A DNA stretch of 35,023 bases. Source: an uncultured Clostridia bacterium (GTDB taxonomy: Bacteria > Bacillota > Clostridia > TANB77 > CAG-508). The notes under the pieces are model-generated. The model worked only from the letters and a program-made list of their open reading frames with translations. It did no database searches and had not been told where the DNA came from. The translations under genes were made by a program, and so were the position numbers. Shown in pieces: positions 23,773 through 32,511 of the stretch (position 1 is the stretch's first letter; the number at the start of each line of letters is the position of its first letter). The stretch spans positions 1 through 35,023 of the forward strand of contig CALXCC010000005.1 in assembly GCA_944386705.1 (NCBI GenBank), read 5' to 3'.

Positions 23773-26700
23773 CTAATTTCTATATACATATTCTAATGTT
23801 CTAGTCTCAATAAGTTTATTTTCTTTAATAAATTGCAATTCTATTATATATTTTCCATATGCATTTAAATCCGCATTTAATGTATAAGTATAATATACAT
23901 CGCCTTCGTCGCCATCAATTGCTACCCTTTCTGGTACAAATGGCTCTTCTACAGTTTGTGAGTATCCATTTGTATTATAAATTGAATATTTTATTGTTTC
24001 TACATCAGTTAGTTTATAACTATTATTAAATATTAAATCTACTTTATTAGGTGTAGCCATATTCTGGTTTGGCGTTATGTCTCCAATTGTAATTCCATAT
24101 TCGTTAACTGCCGCTACCGTATATTGTTTTTCATAATATTGTAAATCTGTTTTATCATTATCATAATCCAAATTTACCTTTACTATTATTTTGTAACTTT
24201 GTGATGATTCTACATTTTGAATTGTTATTGCGTTATTTGCAGTATCAACATCATGTTCTCCTTTATACTCCTCTGGAGTAATGTCATTTGAGTTTCCATC
24301 TAATACTTGTATAGTATACTTGTCATTTTCAATTATTCTGTCTTCATCATAAACTGTTATCCTATATGTAATACCATTTGGTGTTCTCGAACCTCTTATA
24401 GCTATAGTAGGAGTATTTAACTTATCAAATGTAAAAGTTGCTTCTTGTTTTCCTAATTCTATTGTTTCTGTGGTTGGTGGATTATCTATTGTTTCGTATT
24501 CTGCAATAGGTATTATTTCTACTTTATATTTATCACCAAATATGAAACCTTCTCCTGGATCAATAGATATTTTCTTTTGCATTTGAGCTTTAAAGATTTT
24601 GTCTGGTTCTACTTCTTTAAAAATTTCGTATTGCTTTGTTTTTGTGTTATAGTGGTATAGTTTATATTCAATCCTTGTGTAACCTGTTACTCTTTCCAAA
24701 TTATATGTTATGTCTATGTATTTTTCTCCGTATTTTACAGGTTCATATTGTACTTGTATATTACTAATTCCTACATTTGCTAATGTTGAAAAATAGTATA
24801 ATCTTCCTGTTACTTGGTAATCTATATCATACAAATATTTTTCTACTACTGAGCCATCATCTAAAATTAGATTACATCTAAATTTCATAAAATAATATTT
24901 TTTAGGCGTTAATCCTCCAATTGTTACTTTATCTCGGAAATCATTAATTAATTTTTCTTCTGTTTTTACAAAATTTTGTGCTGAACCATTTTCATCTGTT
25001 TCATAAATATCTATATAGATTTTTTGATCTTTTACGTATGTTTTTGGTTCAACTAATATGTCTGCTCTCATACTTACATTATCTAATTCTGTTTGTATTT
25101 CCCATTCATCATTATCGTTTTTTAAACTAATTCCTGGAATTATTAAATCAAATTTTATTATATTGCTTCCTGCACATACAACTTGCTCTAAATTTATTTG
25201 TTGTTGTAATAATACATTTCCTTGATATTTAAATCCATTTTCTGAATAGTCTAAATCTACTGCTACTGCTCTTTGGTTAATTGGATTTTGTAATTGTAGT
25301 TTTCCTTCTGTTCGTATGCTATTAAAAATATTACCTTTTATTGATGTCGTTTCTACAAATTTTCCGCTTGCATTTATTGAATAGTAATTTTCTTGTTCTG
25401 CAGTTGATAATTGTGCTTTTTTGTAGGTTACATAGTGACCTTCTTCTAAATCATATCCTGTTATTCCTGTGTCATAATATGCATATACATCTACTCTTGT
25501 CTCTTTTTTTAGTAATGCTCCTAAATCATTGTAGTTTATTCCTATTATATTGTTATCTGGCATCTGTTTTAAATCTTTTTCTATAACAGTTGTGCCATCT
25601 ACTGCTGAAAATACAATTTTTAATGCTGCAATTTTTCCTAATTCATCATTTGAGTTTTTTAAATTAATGTTAACTCTATTAGAATCTAAAGAAACAGTGT
25701 AACTTATGTCTCTTATAGTATTCAATCCTTCAAATTCATGACTTATTAAAGTTCTGTCTTCTGCTTCTTGGTTTTTCAATAGGTTTTGATATGCTATTAC
25801 TGCTAAATCTCCTTTACTTAAGTTTTCAAATGTAATAGTCTCAAAGTCCGTTGTTCCTGTTGTTTGAATTTTTTTCCTGTCTACAATTCTTGTTCCTATT
25901 TTTATTTCAAGTTCGCTATTGTTTGATATTGCATTATCTATATCTGTACATTTGTATTTAATTGTCATTGTTGTTGCATCTGATGTAGATGGATATACTA
26001 CAAAAGTTGGCGCTTGTTTTTCTGCACTTTGTACTGGAGATCTTAAAATTACGTCTTCATCTTCATATGGGTATTTTGTTTCTGGTACTCCGTCTTTATC
26101 TAAGTCTAATTCCATTTCATATGTGAAATAATATGTATTTCCTCTTCTTAAAGTATCTGTATCTTCGGTTGAAATAGGCGTACCATCTGCTACATCAAAT
26201 GTTCCTGTTGGTATAACACCATCTTCTCCTATTTCTTGTACAATTTCTTCTATTAATTCGTTTGTATTTGCATCATATGCTCTATATATTACCCTTTTAG
26301 CATATAAATCTGTATTGTCATAAACTGCTTTTGTTTTATAGCCTACAATTGTTGCTGGTTCTAAGTCTTCTCTTGGATTTTCTAATTCTCTATTTCTAAT
26401 TGGTGTTACTATAACTGCATTATCTGTATCTGTTGGTAAATCTGGTCTATATCCACTTGTTTTTACATTATATATATTATCAATTATTGGTAAATTGTTT
26501 TTATAGTCTGTATAATCATAAGCACCTGTTACTGTTATTGTATACCATTGATTTCTGAAATCTCTATTGTCCGCACCAAAAAACTCTGGTGTTATTTCTA
26601 CTACTCCGTCATAATATGACTCTTTTAATGTACTTTCATATGGGGCTATATTAGTATCTACCACTTTTACAGTTCTTATTGGTGTTCCAGATGGCATACT

Positions 26701-29115
26701 TCCTTCTGGTGTTTGACCAGCATAAATACTAAACACCATTCCTGTTAAAGTTTCAGCTTCTAATGTTCTTTGATTTTCTTCTTCATTTTGTAAGTTAAAA
26801 TTTACTTTGAATACATTTTTTAAGTCTGCATTATTGTTTGCAAAGTTAGCTTTTAAATTATTTGGAATTCCTGTTTTTACTATTGCTCCTCCTATATAAC
26901 ATTTTTCTATAGGTTCATTTCCATCATTTAAATCTACTGTTGTATATACAGCAAATTTATATGTTTCATTAGCTCTTAAATTATTTACTGATACCGGAAT
27001 CACATAACTTCCTTGTGAAGTAAAGCTTCTTATTGTTCCTACTGAGTCTGTATATGTTACTGTAAATACAGTATCATCTGTTAAATGTATTGTACCTCCA
27101 CTATCTTCTACAATAAGCTTTCCTTCAATTCTTTCATATGTTATTTCGCCTTCTTCAAATCTAACTGTAGGGAATTCATTACCGTCCATTTGAAATACGT
27201 TGCTATATTCACTTTCATATTCGCATATTTTTTCATTATCATTTCCTATTGCTACTACTCTAAATGCATATCCTATGTTTCTAAATATTTTTGTGTCGTC
27301 AATTGAAACTGTTGTCTCTGTATTTTGACTAGTTATAGTTACTGTTGGTTCTACTCCTTCGAAACTTATATTTCCTTGTGGGTCAGACTCAGCCATTCTA
27401 GTATCAAATATTTCAAATCTATAATTTGTTATAGCTTTATCTTTATCTTGAACATTTTTTATCCTTAGTTTAAAATTACTATCTCTTTTATTTATTTCAA
27501 ATTCTGTTCCTGATATAGTTGGTCTTTCTTTTAATGTTGTATATTGTTTTGTTAACTCAAATCCATTTGTTATAACTTGTGAGTCGTATAGTACATTTAT
27601 TACTGATACTTTATATGTTGTGTTGGATGTTAATCCATTAAATTCTACCATATAGCTTGCTTCTTCAGTTGCTAATTCTGGGTTATGAGTTATTGTTTGT
27701 GATTGCAATTTATTTCCACTCATATCATATAAAACAACCTCTGCTTGCTTTACCTTAGTATCTTTATCTATTTTTACAGCAATTTGCATTGTAGTATTAG
27801 TAAATAAGTCTTTTTCTAAATTTATTCCTATCGCTTCAGTTGTAAATACCTTTGATAAAAAGTCTTTTGTATATGTCATATCATCAATTTTATAAGATGA
27901 TTCTGCTATTAATGTGTATTCTGTATTTGGTTCTAATGTTGTTAATGATATGTCTATACTGTAACTACCTAATGGTTCTACTGATTCATATACTTTTTTT
28001 CCTGTACTATTTTTAATTATACGTATGGTTGTATCTTCTACTAATAAGTTGTTTTCATCAGAAATTTTTATTGTTGCATCTAATCCTATTGTATTTACAT
28101 TAAATTGTTCAAGTTTATATGATGGAGGTGTTATTGCTCCTGGTTGATCTGGTTGCAATTCTTCTCCACTTCCTTGTGCTATGCTTCCACCACTATTTAT
28201 AACTGTACTGCCATTTTGACTGTTTTGTTCATTTGTTATTTGACTTCCTGTATTTGCTCCTCCATTTCCTGCATTTCCTGCAGTTCCTTGTTCTGTTTTT
28301 TCATTTTCTTCTGAAGCTTCTTCATTTGTTTCTTCACTTTTTTTCTCTTCATTATCGTTCAAATCTACAATTGTTACATTGTCATCAGAGTCTATAACCA
28401 TATTTTCTAAACTCATTTTGTTTTCATTATTTTTGCTTACTATTTTGCTTGCTAGATTTATTTTTATACCATCTGGCATTTCTATGTATACTTGAGATGA
28501 AATGGTTTGATAAGTCGTTTCTTGATTATATATTTTTACAATTTCATTATCTATATATTCTATTTCAACATAACCTGATATTTCTTTGTTTGTGCCATCT
28601 TCAAATACTAGTTTTATGTTTTGTCCAACTATAATATATTTCTGTGGTGATATTTTCCATATTAAACTACTAAAACTTAATTCTTTGTCTAGATTTGTTA
28701 TTTTATATAGATCACCTTGTTTTTTTAGTGTCATCCCTGCTCTTATATTATAATAATTTATTGGATTTTGATCTATCTCTTTTAAATCTAGTAATACACC
28801 ATTTGTAAACGCACTAATAGATCCATTTGTATAATGGATAAAATTCTCTAAATTCACTTTTACATTTTCTCCATCAGTGTCCTTAAATATTACTTTCTCA
28901 TTATATTTATTTTGGTATGAACCATCTGCTGCAAAATAGTATCTTTGGACACTTTGAGCTTTTGTTTCCTCTCCGGATGCTTGTAAAACATATCCTGATT
29001 CTTCAAATTCTTTGGTGGCCTCTTTATTTATTTTTATTATATTGTATATTAATACACTTCCTAGAAGAGCACCAATTATTAAAATAAAAATAACATATTT
29101 TTTCATATTCTTCAT
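23773..29115 (-). CDS. 1780-residue anchored multi-Fn3 surface protein
   Basis: First gene of the cluster and the largest uninterrupted one. A short Lys-rich cytoplasmic start and a hydrophobic anchor (about 6-27) are followed by a beta-rich N-terminal domain to about 240, a Glu/Asn/Gly/Gln-rich low-complexity linker (about 250-325), then a long series of Fn3/Ig-like beta sandwiches. These are recognised from repeated L-x-x-N-x-x-Y strands such as LEPNTEYTL, LTSNTTYKV and LRANETYKF. There is no C-terminal anchor, LPXTG or known catalytic motif. Acidic and rigid, it looks like a stalk or adhesin. It has no in-frame CGG in 1780 codons. As in the other surface proteins of this cluster, the topology is N-in, C-out. 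Confidence 0.88.
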   Translation of the reverse strand: MKNMKKYVIFILIIGALLGSVLIYNIIKINKEATKEFEESGYVLQASGEETKAQSVQRYYFAADGSYQNKYNEKVIFKDTDGENVKVNLENFIHYTNGSISAFTNGVLLDLKEIDQNPINYYNIRAGMTLKKQGDLYKITNLDKELSFSSLIWKISPQKYIIVGQNIKLVFEDGTNKEISGYVEIEYIDNEIVKIYNQETTYQTISSQVYIEMPDGIKINLASKIVSKNNENKMSLENMVIDSDDNVTIVDLNDNEEKKSEETNEEASEENEKTEQGTAGNAGNGGANTGSQITNEQNSQNGSTVINSGGSIAQGSGEELQPDQPGAITPPSYKLEQFNVNTIGLDATIKISDENNLLVEDTTIRIIKNSTGKKVYESVEPLGSYSIDISLTTLEPNTEYTLIAESSYKIDDMTYTKDFLSKVFTTEAIGINLEKDLFTNTTMQIAVKIDKDTKVKQAEVVLYDMSGNKLQSQTITHNPELATEEASYMVEFNGLTSNTTYKVSVINVLYDSQVITNGFELTKQYTTLKERPTISGTEFEINKRDSNFKLRIKNVQDKDKAITNYRFEIFDTRMAESDPQGNISFEGVEPTVTITSQNTETTVSIDDTKIFRNIGYAFRVVAIGNDNEKICEYESEYSNVFQMDGNEFPTVRFEEGEITYERIEGKLIVEDSGGTIHLTDDTVFTVTYTDSVGTIRSFTSQGSYVIPVSVNNLRANETYKFAVYTTVDLNDGNEPIEKCYIGGAIVKTGIPNNLKANFANNNADLKNVFKVNFNLQNEEENQRTLEAETLTGMVFSIYAGQTPEGSMPSGTPIRTVKVVDTNIAPYESTLKESYYDGVVEITPEFFGADNRDFRNQWYTITVTGAYDYTDYKNNLPIIDNIYNVKTSGYRPDLPTDTDNAVIVTPIRNRELENPREDLEPATIVGYKTKAVYDNTDLYAKRVIYRAYDANTNELIEEIVQEIGEDGVIPTGTFDVADGTPISTEDTDTLRRGNTYYFTYEMELDLDKDGVPETKYPYEDEDVILRSPVQSAEKQAPTFVVYPSTSDATTMTIKYKCTDIDNAISNNSELEIKIGTRIVDRKKIQTTGTTDFETITFENLSKGDLAVIAYQNLLKNQEAEDRTLISHEFEGLNTIRDISYTVSLDSNRVNINLKNSNDELGKIAALKIVFSAVDGTTVIEKDLKQMPDNNIIGINYNDLGALLKKETRVDVYAYYDTGITGYDLEEGHYVTYKKAQLSTAEQENYYSINASGKFVETTSIKGNIFNSIRTEGKLQLQNPINQRAVAVDLDYSENGFKYQGNVLLQQQINLEQVVCAGSNIIKFDLIIPGISLKNDNDEWEIQTELDNVSMRADILVEPKTYVKDQKIYIDIYETDENGSAQNFVKTEEKLINDFRDKVTIGGLTPKKYYFMKFRCNLILDDGSVVEKYLYDIDYQVTGRLYYFSTLANVGISNIQVQYEPVKYGEKYIDITYNLERVTGYTRIEYKLYHYNTKTKQYEIFKEVEPDKIFKAQMQKKISIDPGEGFIFGDKYKVEIIPIAEYETIDNPPTTETIELGKQEATFTFDKLNTPTIAIRGSRTPNGITYRITVYDEDRIIENDKYTIQVLDGNSNDITPEEYKGEHDVDTANNAITIQNVESSQSYKIIVKVNLDYDNDKTDLQYYEKQYTVAAVNEYGITIGDITPNQNMATPNKVDLIFNNSYKLTDVETIKYSIYNTNGYSQTVEEPFVPERVAIDGDEGDVYYTYTLNADLNAYGKYIIELQFIKENKLIETRTLEYVYRN

Positions 29116-29141
29116 TCTTTCTACCTTTTTTTATTTTTTTC

Positions 29142-29170
29142 ATTATATCATACGCCAATTTAAGATTCAA
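29142..29170 (-). promoter_or_regulatory. promoter for the surface protein/rotary ATPase cluster
   Basis: Minus strand -35 TTGAAT (29165-29170), 17-base spacer, perfect -10 TATAAT (29142-29147), about 27 bases upstream of the 1780-residue gene. Intergenic gaps below it are at most 38 bases, so it may drive all eleven genes to 7213. Confidence 0.7.
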
Positions 29171-29187
29171 TATTTATCTTATGTTTG

Positions 29188-29214
29188 TAATAAAAATGTA
29201 ATATTTTTGTTACT
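29188..29214. repeat. AT-rich imperfect palindrome upstream of the cluster promoter
   Basis: GTAATAAAAAT and ATTTTTGTTAC arms face each other with one mismatch, about 20 bases upstream of the -35 box of the ATPase-cluster promoter. It could be a regulator binding site; nothing else supports this. Confidence 0.3.
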
Positions 29215-29333
29215 ATGAGGCAAATTTACTATTTTGATACCTACTGAAAGGAATTTTTGCAACAAAAAAATACCATCCATTTCTGAATGATATTTGTATA
29301 TGTCTGTTCTATTAGTTCGAACAGATACGTCAT

Positions 29334-29385
29334 TGGTGCAGGTAGTGGGACTCGAACCCACACGCCATTTCTGACAATGGTTTTT
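29334..29385 (-). tRNA. 3' fragment of a leucine-type tRNA gene (attachment-site remnant)
   Basis: Read on the minus strand it holds a long variable arm (CCATT/AATGG), a perfect T-arm with GTGGG-TTCGAGT-CCCAC, the 3' acceptor strand TACCTGC, discriminator A and encoded CCA (29334-29336). Class II variable arm plus discriminator A point to tRNA-Leu. The matching 5' half (an acceptor GCAGGTA, D-arm, anticodon stem) is absent upstream: the sequence beyond about 29385 is AT-rich and cannot pair. This is the expected remnant after a mobile element has integrated into a tRNA 3' half; the rebuilt complete tRNA should lie at the far, unseen end of the element. Confidence 0.75.
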
Positions 29386-29543
29386 GAGTCTTTTAAGCTA
29401 TTTTATACTTATTTATTTTTAGTATTAAATACTACCTTTTAAAAACCTCAAAACTATGGATTCTCTAGTACTCACTCTCGTTTTTCTTACTTGCTACTTA
29501 ATAACATATTTTTTTATAATTTTGCAAGAATTTTGAAAAAAAG

Positions 29544-29572
29544 TTAGATATCGGTTAGATATTTTTAGATAT
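29544..29572 (+). repeat. three phased TTAGATAT direct repeats
   Basis: TTAGATAT occurs at 29544, 29555 and 29565, spaced 11 and 10 bases, about one helical turn, some 160-190 bases inside the tRNA junction. Such phased repeats near an attachment site are typical of recombinase arm-binding or excision-factor sites; this is an inference. Confidence 0.5.
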
Positions 29573-29697
29573 AACAGAAAATTTACTATTGGTATTTTTA
29601 AAATTTATTTTGAGTATATAAAAATTACTCCACCCTCTATCAGAAAATCGCTTAAAATCGATTGTGAGGGCAAACAAAATTAAATATTTAAGCTAAA

Positions 29698-29730
29698 AGA
29701 CATTTGTAAGAAATTACAGGTGTCTTTTTT
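29698..29730 (+). terminator. rho-independent terminator near the element end
   Basis: AGACATTTGTAA and TTACAGGTGTCT form a 12-pair stem (two G-U) around GAAA, followed by five T. No upstream protein gene is seen on this strand, so it ends either a small RNA or transcription entering from the chromosome side. Confidence 0.8.
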
Positions 29731-30033
29731 ATATGCAAAAGAGTTAGGCAGTACCTCTATAAAAGTACTAGGTGTGATGAGCCGACGCATAAAATCCATC
29801 CGTATTAGTATAAACGGTCTATTTATACAAAATGCGACAGTGAGATTTTAGAACAAAGACTCACAATAAAAAAAGAGTATTCGGTGGCAATATTTGATAT
29901 GGATTTATAATTGTAAAAAGTTTGGGCAAATATGAACAAAGATACTTATATGTATCAGCAATTATAGTAGAAATTCTACTTACTAGACTGCCTATAAGCA
30001 AGGCGACCGACCGACGGTTTCTGCTTTATAAAA

Positions 30034-30250
30034 GGCGTAATAATTCTTTATTTCAACATAAGGGATTATTACGCCCAATTCACTTTAGCTCTCTCCCTCT
30101 GGTTTCTACTTGGGAGTTGCTAAAGTGAGTGAGTCAAAAAATTTATTTTTTGGCTCACTTAAATAAAAATTGCGATAAGCATTTTTTATTTAATAACCTA
30201 AAAATGCATTAGCTTTTTTAGGTTTGGGGTGTGGGGTTTCCCTGCCACAC
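30034..30250. repeat. cluster of inverted repeats upstream of oriT
   Basis: Successive hairpins: GGCGTAATAAT at 30034-30044 with 30065-30075; CACTTTAGC at 30081-30089 with 30119-30127; a 14-pair stem at 30128-30141 with 30146-30159; CCTAAAAA at 30197-30204 with 30215-30222; GTGTGG at 30229-30234 with CCACAC at 30245-30250. Dense secondary structure directly before an oriT suggests roles in DNA processing during transfer or in single-strand replication. Confidence 0.65.
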
Positions 30251-30251
30251 T

Positions 30252-30304
30252 AACACTTTTTGAAGCAGTCAGCTAAAAAAGTGTTGTAGTGTGTTACAAC
30301 ACTT
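30252..30304 (+). other. MobV-type origin of transfer (oriT)
   Basis: Two overlapping inverted repeats: AACACTTTTT (30252-30261) with AAAAAGTGTT (30276-30285), and AAGTGTTGTA (30279-30288) with TACAACACTT (30295-30304) around the loop GTGTGT. This matches the pMV158 oriT layout, in which an inverted repeat encloses the nick in TAGTGTG/TTA; here that sequence is at 30287-30296 and the predicted nick is between 30293 and 30294. It lies 43 bases before the MobV relaxase gene. Confidence 0.8.
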
Positions 30305-30346
30305 CTCTTGTGTTAGCTATAAGTTCGAGCAAAGGAGGTATGATTT

Positions 30347-31531
30347 ATGAGCTATGCTATTATAAGAAATGAAAAATATAAACGAGAAAATTTAAAAGGA
30401 ATTTATCGCCATAACGAAAGAAGAAATAAAAATTATTCTAATAAAACTATTAATCAAGAATTATCTCATCTTAATTTTTCTTTAAAAGAGTGTGAACATT
30501 CTTACGAAAAAGAGTTTGATTTAATTAAAGAAAAATATAATTTAAAAGGACAAATAAAAAGTGTGAGTAATATTGTGTGTGAGTATATTATAACATCTGA
30601 TAAAGAGTTATTTAATTCTATTGGTGCAGAAGAAACAAAAAGATATTTTGAAACTGCTTATAAGTTTGTGTGTAGTTATAAGAATTTGGGCGAACAATAT
30701 ATTTTATCTGCAAAAGTACATATGGATGAAGCAAGTCCTCATATGCATTTAATATATATCCCAGTAGTTCATACACAAGATAAAAAAGGAAATAATATTA
30801 ATAAAATTGCTTGTAGTGAGTTTTGGAAAGAAAAAGATAGTTATAGACAACTACAAGATGCTTTTCACTCTTATGTAACTGCAAATGGATTTGATTTAGA
30901 AAGAGGAAATCCAAGTGATAGAGTTCATTTATCTGTTGAGGATTATAAAAAGATAACTGGATTTGAAAATTCAAAAACATTACTTCAAGATATTGAATTA
31001 CAATTACCAGATGTGCCTAATATAAAAGACTTTAATAAATTAATGCTTGGTAGAGATGAAAAAATCGACGAATTAATTATAAAACCTAAAGATAAATTAA
31101 TAGAAAAATTACACGAAGAAAATTGTTCTTTACATCACGAATTATATAAACAATGTAGATTAGTTGATAAAGCTGAAAAATATGAAAAAGAAAGACAATC
31201 TATTTTAGCAGAAAATAAAGAAATTAAAGAAAAGTTTGAAACATTAGAAAACGATTATTCTATTAAGCTAAAACAAGAAATACGAAAAGTTGAAAATAAA
31301 TATGAAGATGAAATCTATCATCTAGAAAAAGATAATAAATTTTTAAGAAAAGTTATCAAAACTTTTGATAAAACACTTAATAAGTTTATTCATTGGGTAT
31401 GTAAAAAATTCTCTGTGTCTGAAGAAGAAGATTTTATTAGAGATTTTCAAAGAGAAACTGATACATTTATTAATCCAGAAAGACAGATTAAGTATGAGCA
31501 AGAATTAGAGTATGATGATTTGGAATTATAA
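30347..31531 (+). CDS. mobV: MobV family relaxase (Pre/Mob)
   Basis: 394-residue relaxase that would nick the adjacent oriT and lead the strand into a recipient through another element's conjugation machinery. The N-terminal motif I region has a His and the NYSN segment (about 22-32). Motif III is HMDEASPHMH (125-134), with the histidine metal ligands and the acidic residue. The C-terminal half (about 240-350) is a long Lys/Glu-rich coiled coil, usual for this family. The start at 30347 has GGAGG seven to eight bases upstream; an ATG at 30340 is in another frame. No transfer ATPase is seen, so the element is mobilisable rather than self-transmissible, as far as the window shows. It ends in a good terminator. 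Confidence 0.92.
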   Translation: MSYAIIRNEKYKRENLKGIYRHNERRNKNYSNKTINQELSHLNFSLKECEHSYEKEFDLIKEKYNLKGQIKSVSNIVCEYIITSDKELFNSIGAEETKRYFETAYKFVCSYKNLGEQYILSAKVHMDEASPHMHLIYIPVVHTQDKKGNNINKIACSEFWKEKDSYRQLQDAFHSYVTANGFDLERGNPSDRVHLSVEDYKKITGFENSKTLLQDIELQLPDVPNIKDFNKLMLGRDEKIDELIIKPKDKLIEKLHEENCSLHHELYKQCRLVDKAEKYEKERQSILAENKEIKEKFETLENDYSIKLKQEIRKVENKYEDEIYHLEKDNKFLRKVIKTFDKTLNKFIHWVCKKFSVSEEEDFIRDFQRETDTFINPERQIKYEQELEYDDLEL

Positions 31532-31542
31532 TAAATTAAGTA

Positions 31543-31578
31543 AATAGTCGCCTACTATACAGTAAGCGACTATTTTTT
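31543..31578 (+). terminator. rho-independent terminator after mobV
   Basis: AATAGTCGC (31543-31551) and GCGACTATT (31566-31574) form a perfect 9-pair stem, followed by a T-tract to 31578. It begins 12 bases past the relaxase stop and separates it from the convergent gene. Confidence 0.85.
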
Positions 31579-31589
31579 CTTCACGATTG

Positions 31590-32000
31590 TTACTTGTCTT
31601 TAATTTGAATTATCTCAGTTTCATAGCTGTGAAAATGTCTCTTAAAGCCATTAGGTCCTTGATACACGCCAGTATCAAACAAAATAGAACGTGAAGTGTC
31701 CTTATCTACTTTTACGTAAAATCGAGATGAATATTTAGTAAACGCATCCCATTTTAAAATTTCTTGGATTACAGAATCCATCTTATCTGTATCAACTTTT
31801 GCGAATGATAATTCGAGGCATTCGCCAGCTGCATTGATAACAAAACTTACATTATCAAATTTAGCTAAAGTTGCATTGATAAACACAGTTTTAGATAGAA
31901 CTATAATCCGAGGATTAACGGAATTAAATTTAGAAGCTAAATATTCCACAACCTCCTCATTCCATTTGGAGTTCATAACTCCTGTAAAAGCGTTCGACAT
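31590..32000 (-). CDS. hypothetical element protein with atypical codon use
   Basis: 136 residues; I do not recognise a family. No signal peptide or membrane segment; mixed alpha/beta pattern with alternating hydrophobic strands. A GGAGG ribosome binding site precedes the ATG. It stands out from its neighbours by more G- and C-ending codons (TCG, AAC, TCC, GTG, CGG). It carries the only CGG in the window that must be read as a sense codon (31908-31910, in N-P-R-I-I-V): skipping the C there reaches a TAG two codons later. This suggests recent arrival from another host, and the gene may not be translated fully here if CGG is unassigned. Confidence 0.7.
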   Translation of the reverse strand: MSNAFTGVMNSKWNEEVVEYLASKFNSVNPRIIVLSKTVFINATLAKFDNVSFVINAAGECLELSFAKVDTDKMDSVIQEILKWDAFTKYSSRFYVKVDKDTSRSILFDTGVYQGPNGFKRHFHSYETEIIQIKDK

Positions 32001-32175
32001 AATTTTTCCTCCTTTAATAACTTTTATTGAAGTATTAATTTTATATAAGTAAAACTAAAAAGTTAGAGGTTAACTACCTCCACTAATTAGTAAATAAAGG
32101 TATTAAGACACAGGACTTACCTATATCAGCACACATTATATCACTATTTTACATAATTTGCAAATGCTATCAAAT

Positions 32176-32442
32176 TTAAAATTCTATTTCTTTTAATAAT
32201 AATTCATTTACTTGTTCTTCTATAATTTGATTATATTTTGCCATAATTATAAACTCATTTGTTTTAGGTAGTGGATTATCTAATTTTATTTGTTCTTCTA
32301 ATCTTTCTCTTAATTCTTTAAGTTCAAATTCTCTTTGATAACAATGCTCTTCCAATTTGCCTTTACTTTTTAAATTATCATACATAGCTTTCTTATATTC
32401 TTTCAAATAATCTTTATAAATAATTCCATACTTTCCTAACAT
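32176..32442 (-). CDS. tnpV: TnpV-like transposon protein
   Basis: 88 residues from ATG 32442. An ATG 15 bases upstream overlaps the GGAGG ribosome binding site, so it is unlikely to be the start. The sequence follows the TnpV pattern seen on clostridial mobile elements: LGKYG then YLKEYKKAMYDNL, GKLEEH, a Glu-rich helix, and a C-terminal YNQIIEEQVNELLLKE in place of the usual NNIR..AEEIVLRE. TnpV has no firmly known function. It supports the mobile nature of this region. The usual long middle segment is slightly shortened. Confidence 0.75.
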   Translation of the reverse strand: MLGKYGIIYKDYLKEYKKAMYDNLKSKGKLEEHCYQREFELKELRERLEEQIKLDNPLPKTNEFIIMAKYNQIIEEQVNELLLKEIEF

Positions 32443-32511
32443 AAAAAACACCTCCATATATATTTTTTAATATATGAAAGTGTAAGAGTCTAACCAATTA
32501 TAATAATATTA

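Larger units (their letters stand above)
29391..30246. other. non-coding left end of the mobile element
   Basis: About 860 bases without a convincing gene. It holds three TTAGATAT direct repeats, a CCCTC/GAGGG inverted repeat near 29630-29670, a strong plus-strand terminator (29698-29730), a small GC-richer patch with tandem CGAC units near 30004-30016, and a run of hairpins from 30034 to the oriT. No integrase gene is present at this end, so the recombinase is presumably at the other end, outside the window. Confidence 0.7.

Noticed and set aside
29304..29324. CTGTTC/GAACAG hairpin after the tRNA fragment as a terminator
   Set aside because: Stem of only six pairs and no following T-tract.
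29179..29361. Short minus-strand open frame of 60 codons
   Set aside because: It runs through the tRNA fragment and a palindrome and has no ribosome binding site.
29922..30128. Short plus-strand open frame of 68 codons in the element end
   Set aside because: No ribosome binding site, runs through inverted repeats, no recognisable protein pattern.
29391..30346. CRISPR array
   Set aside because: Repeats here are short, few and palindromic, without regular spacers; none is seen elsewhere in the window.
32060..32090. GAGGT/ACCTC hairpin as a terminator on the minus strand
   Set aside because: Stem of about five pairs with a short T-run; too weak to support.
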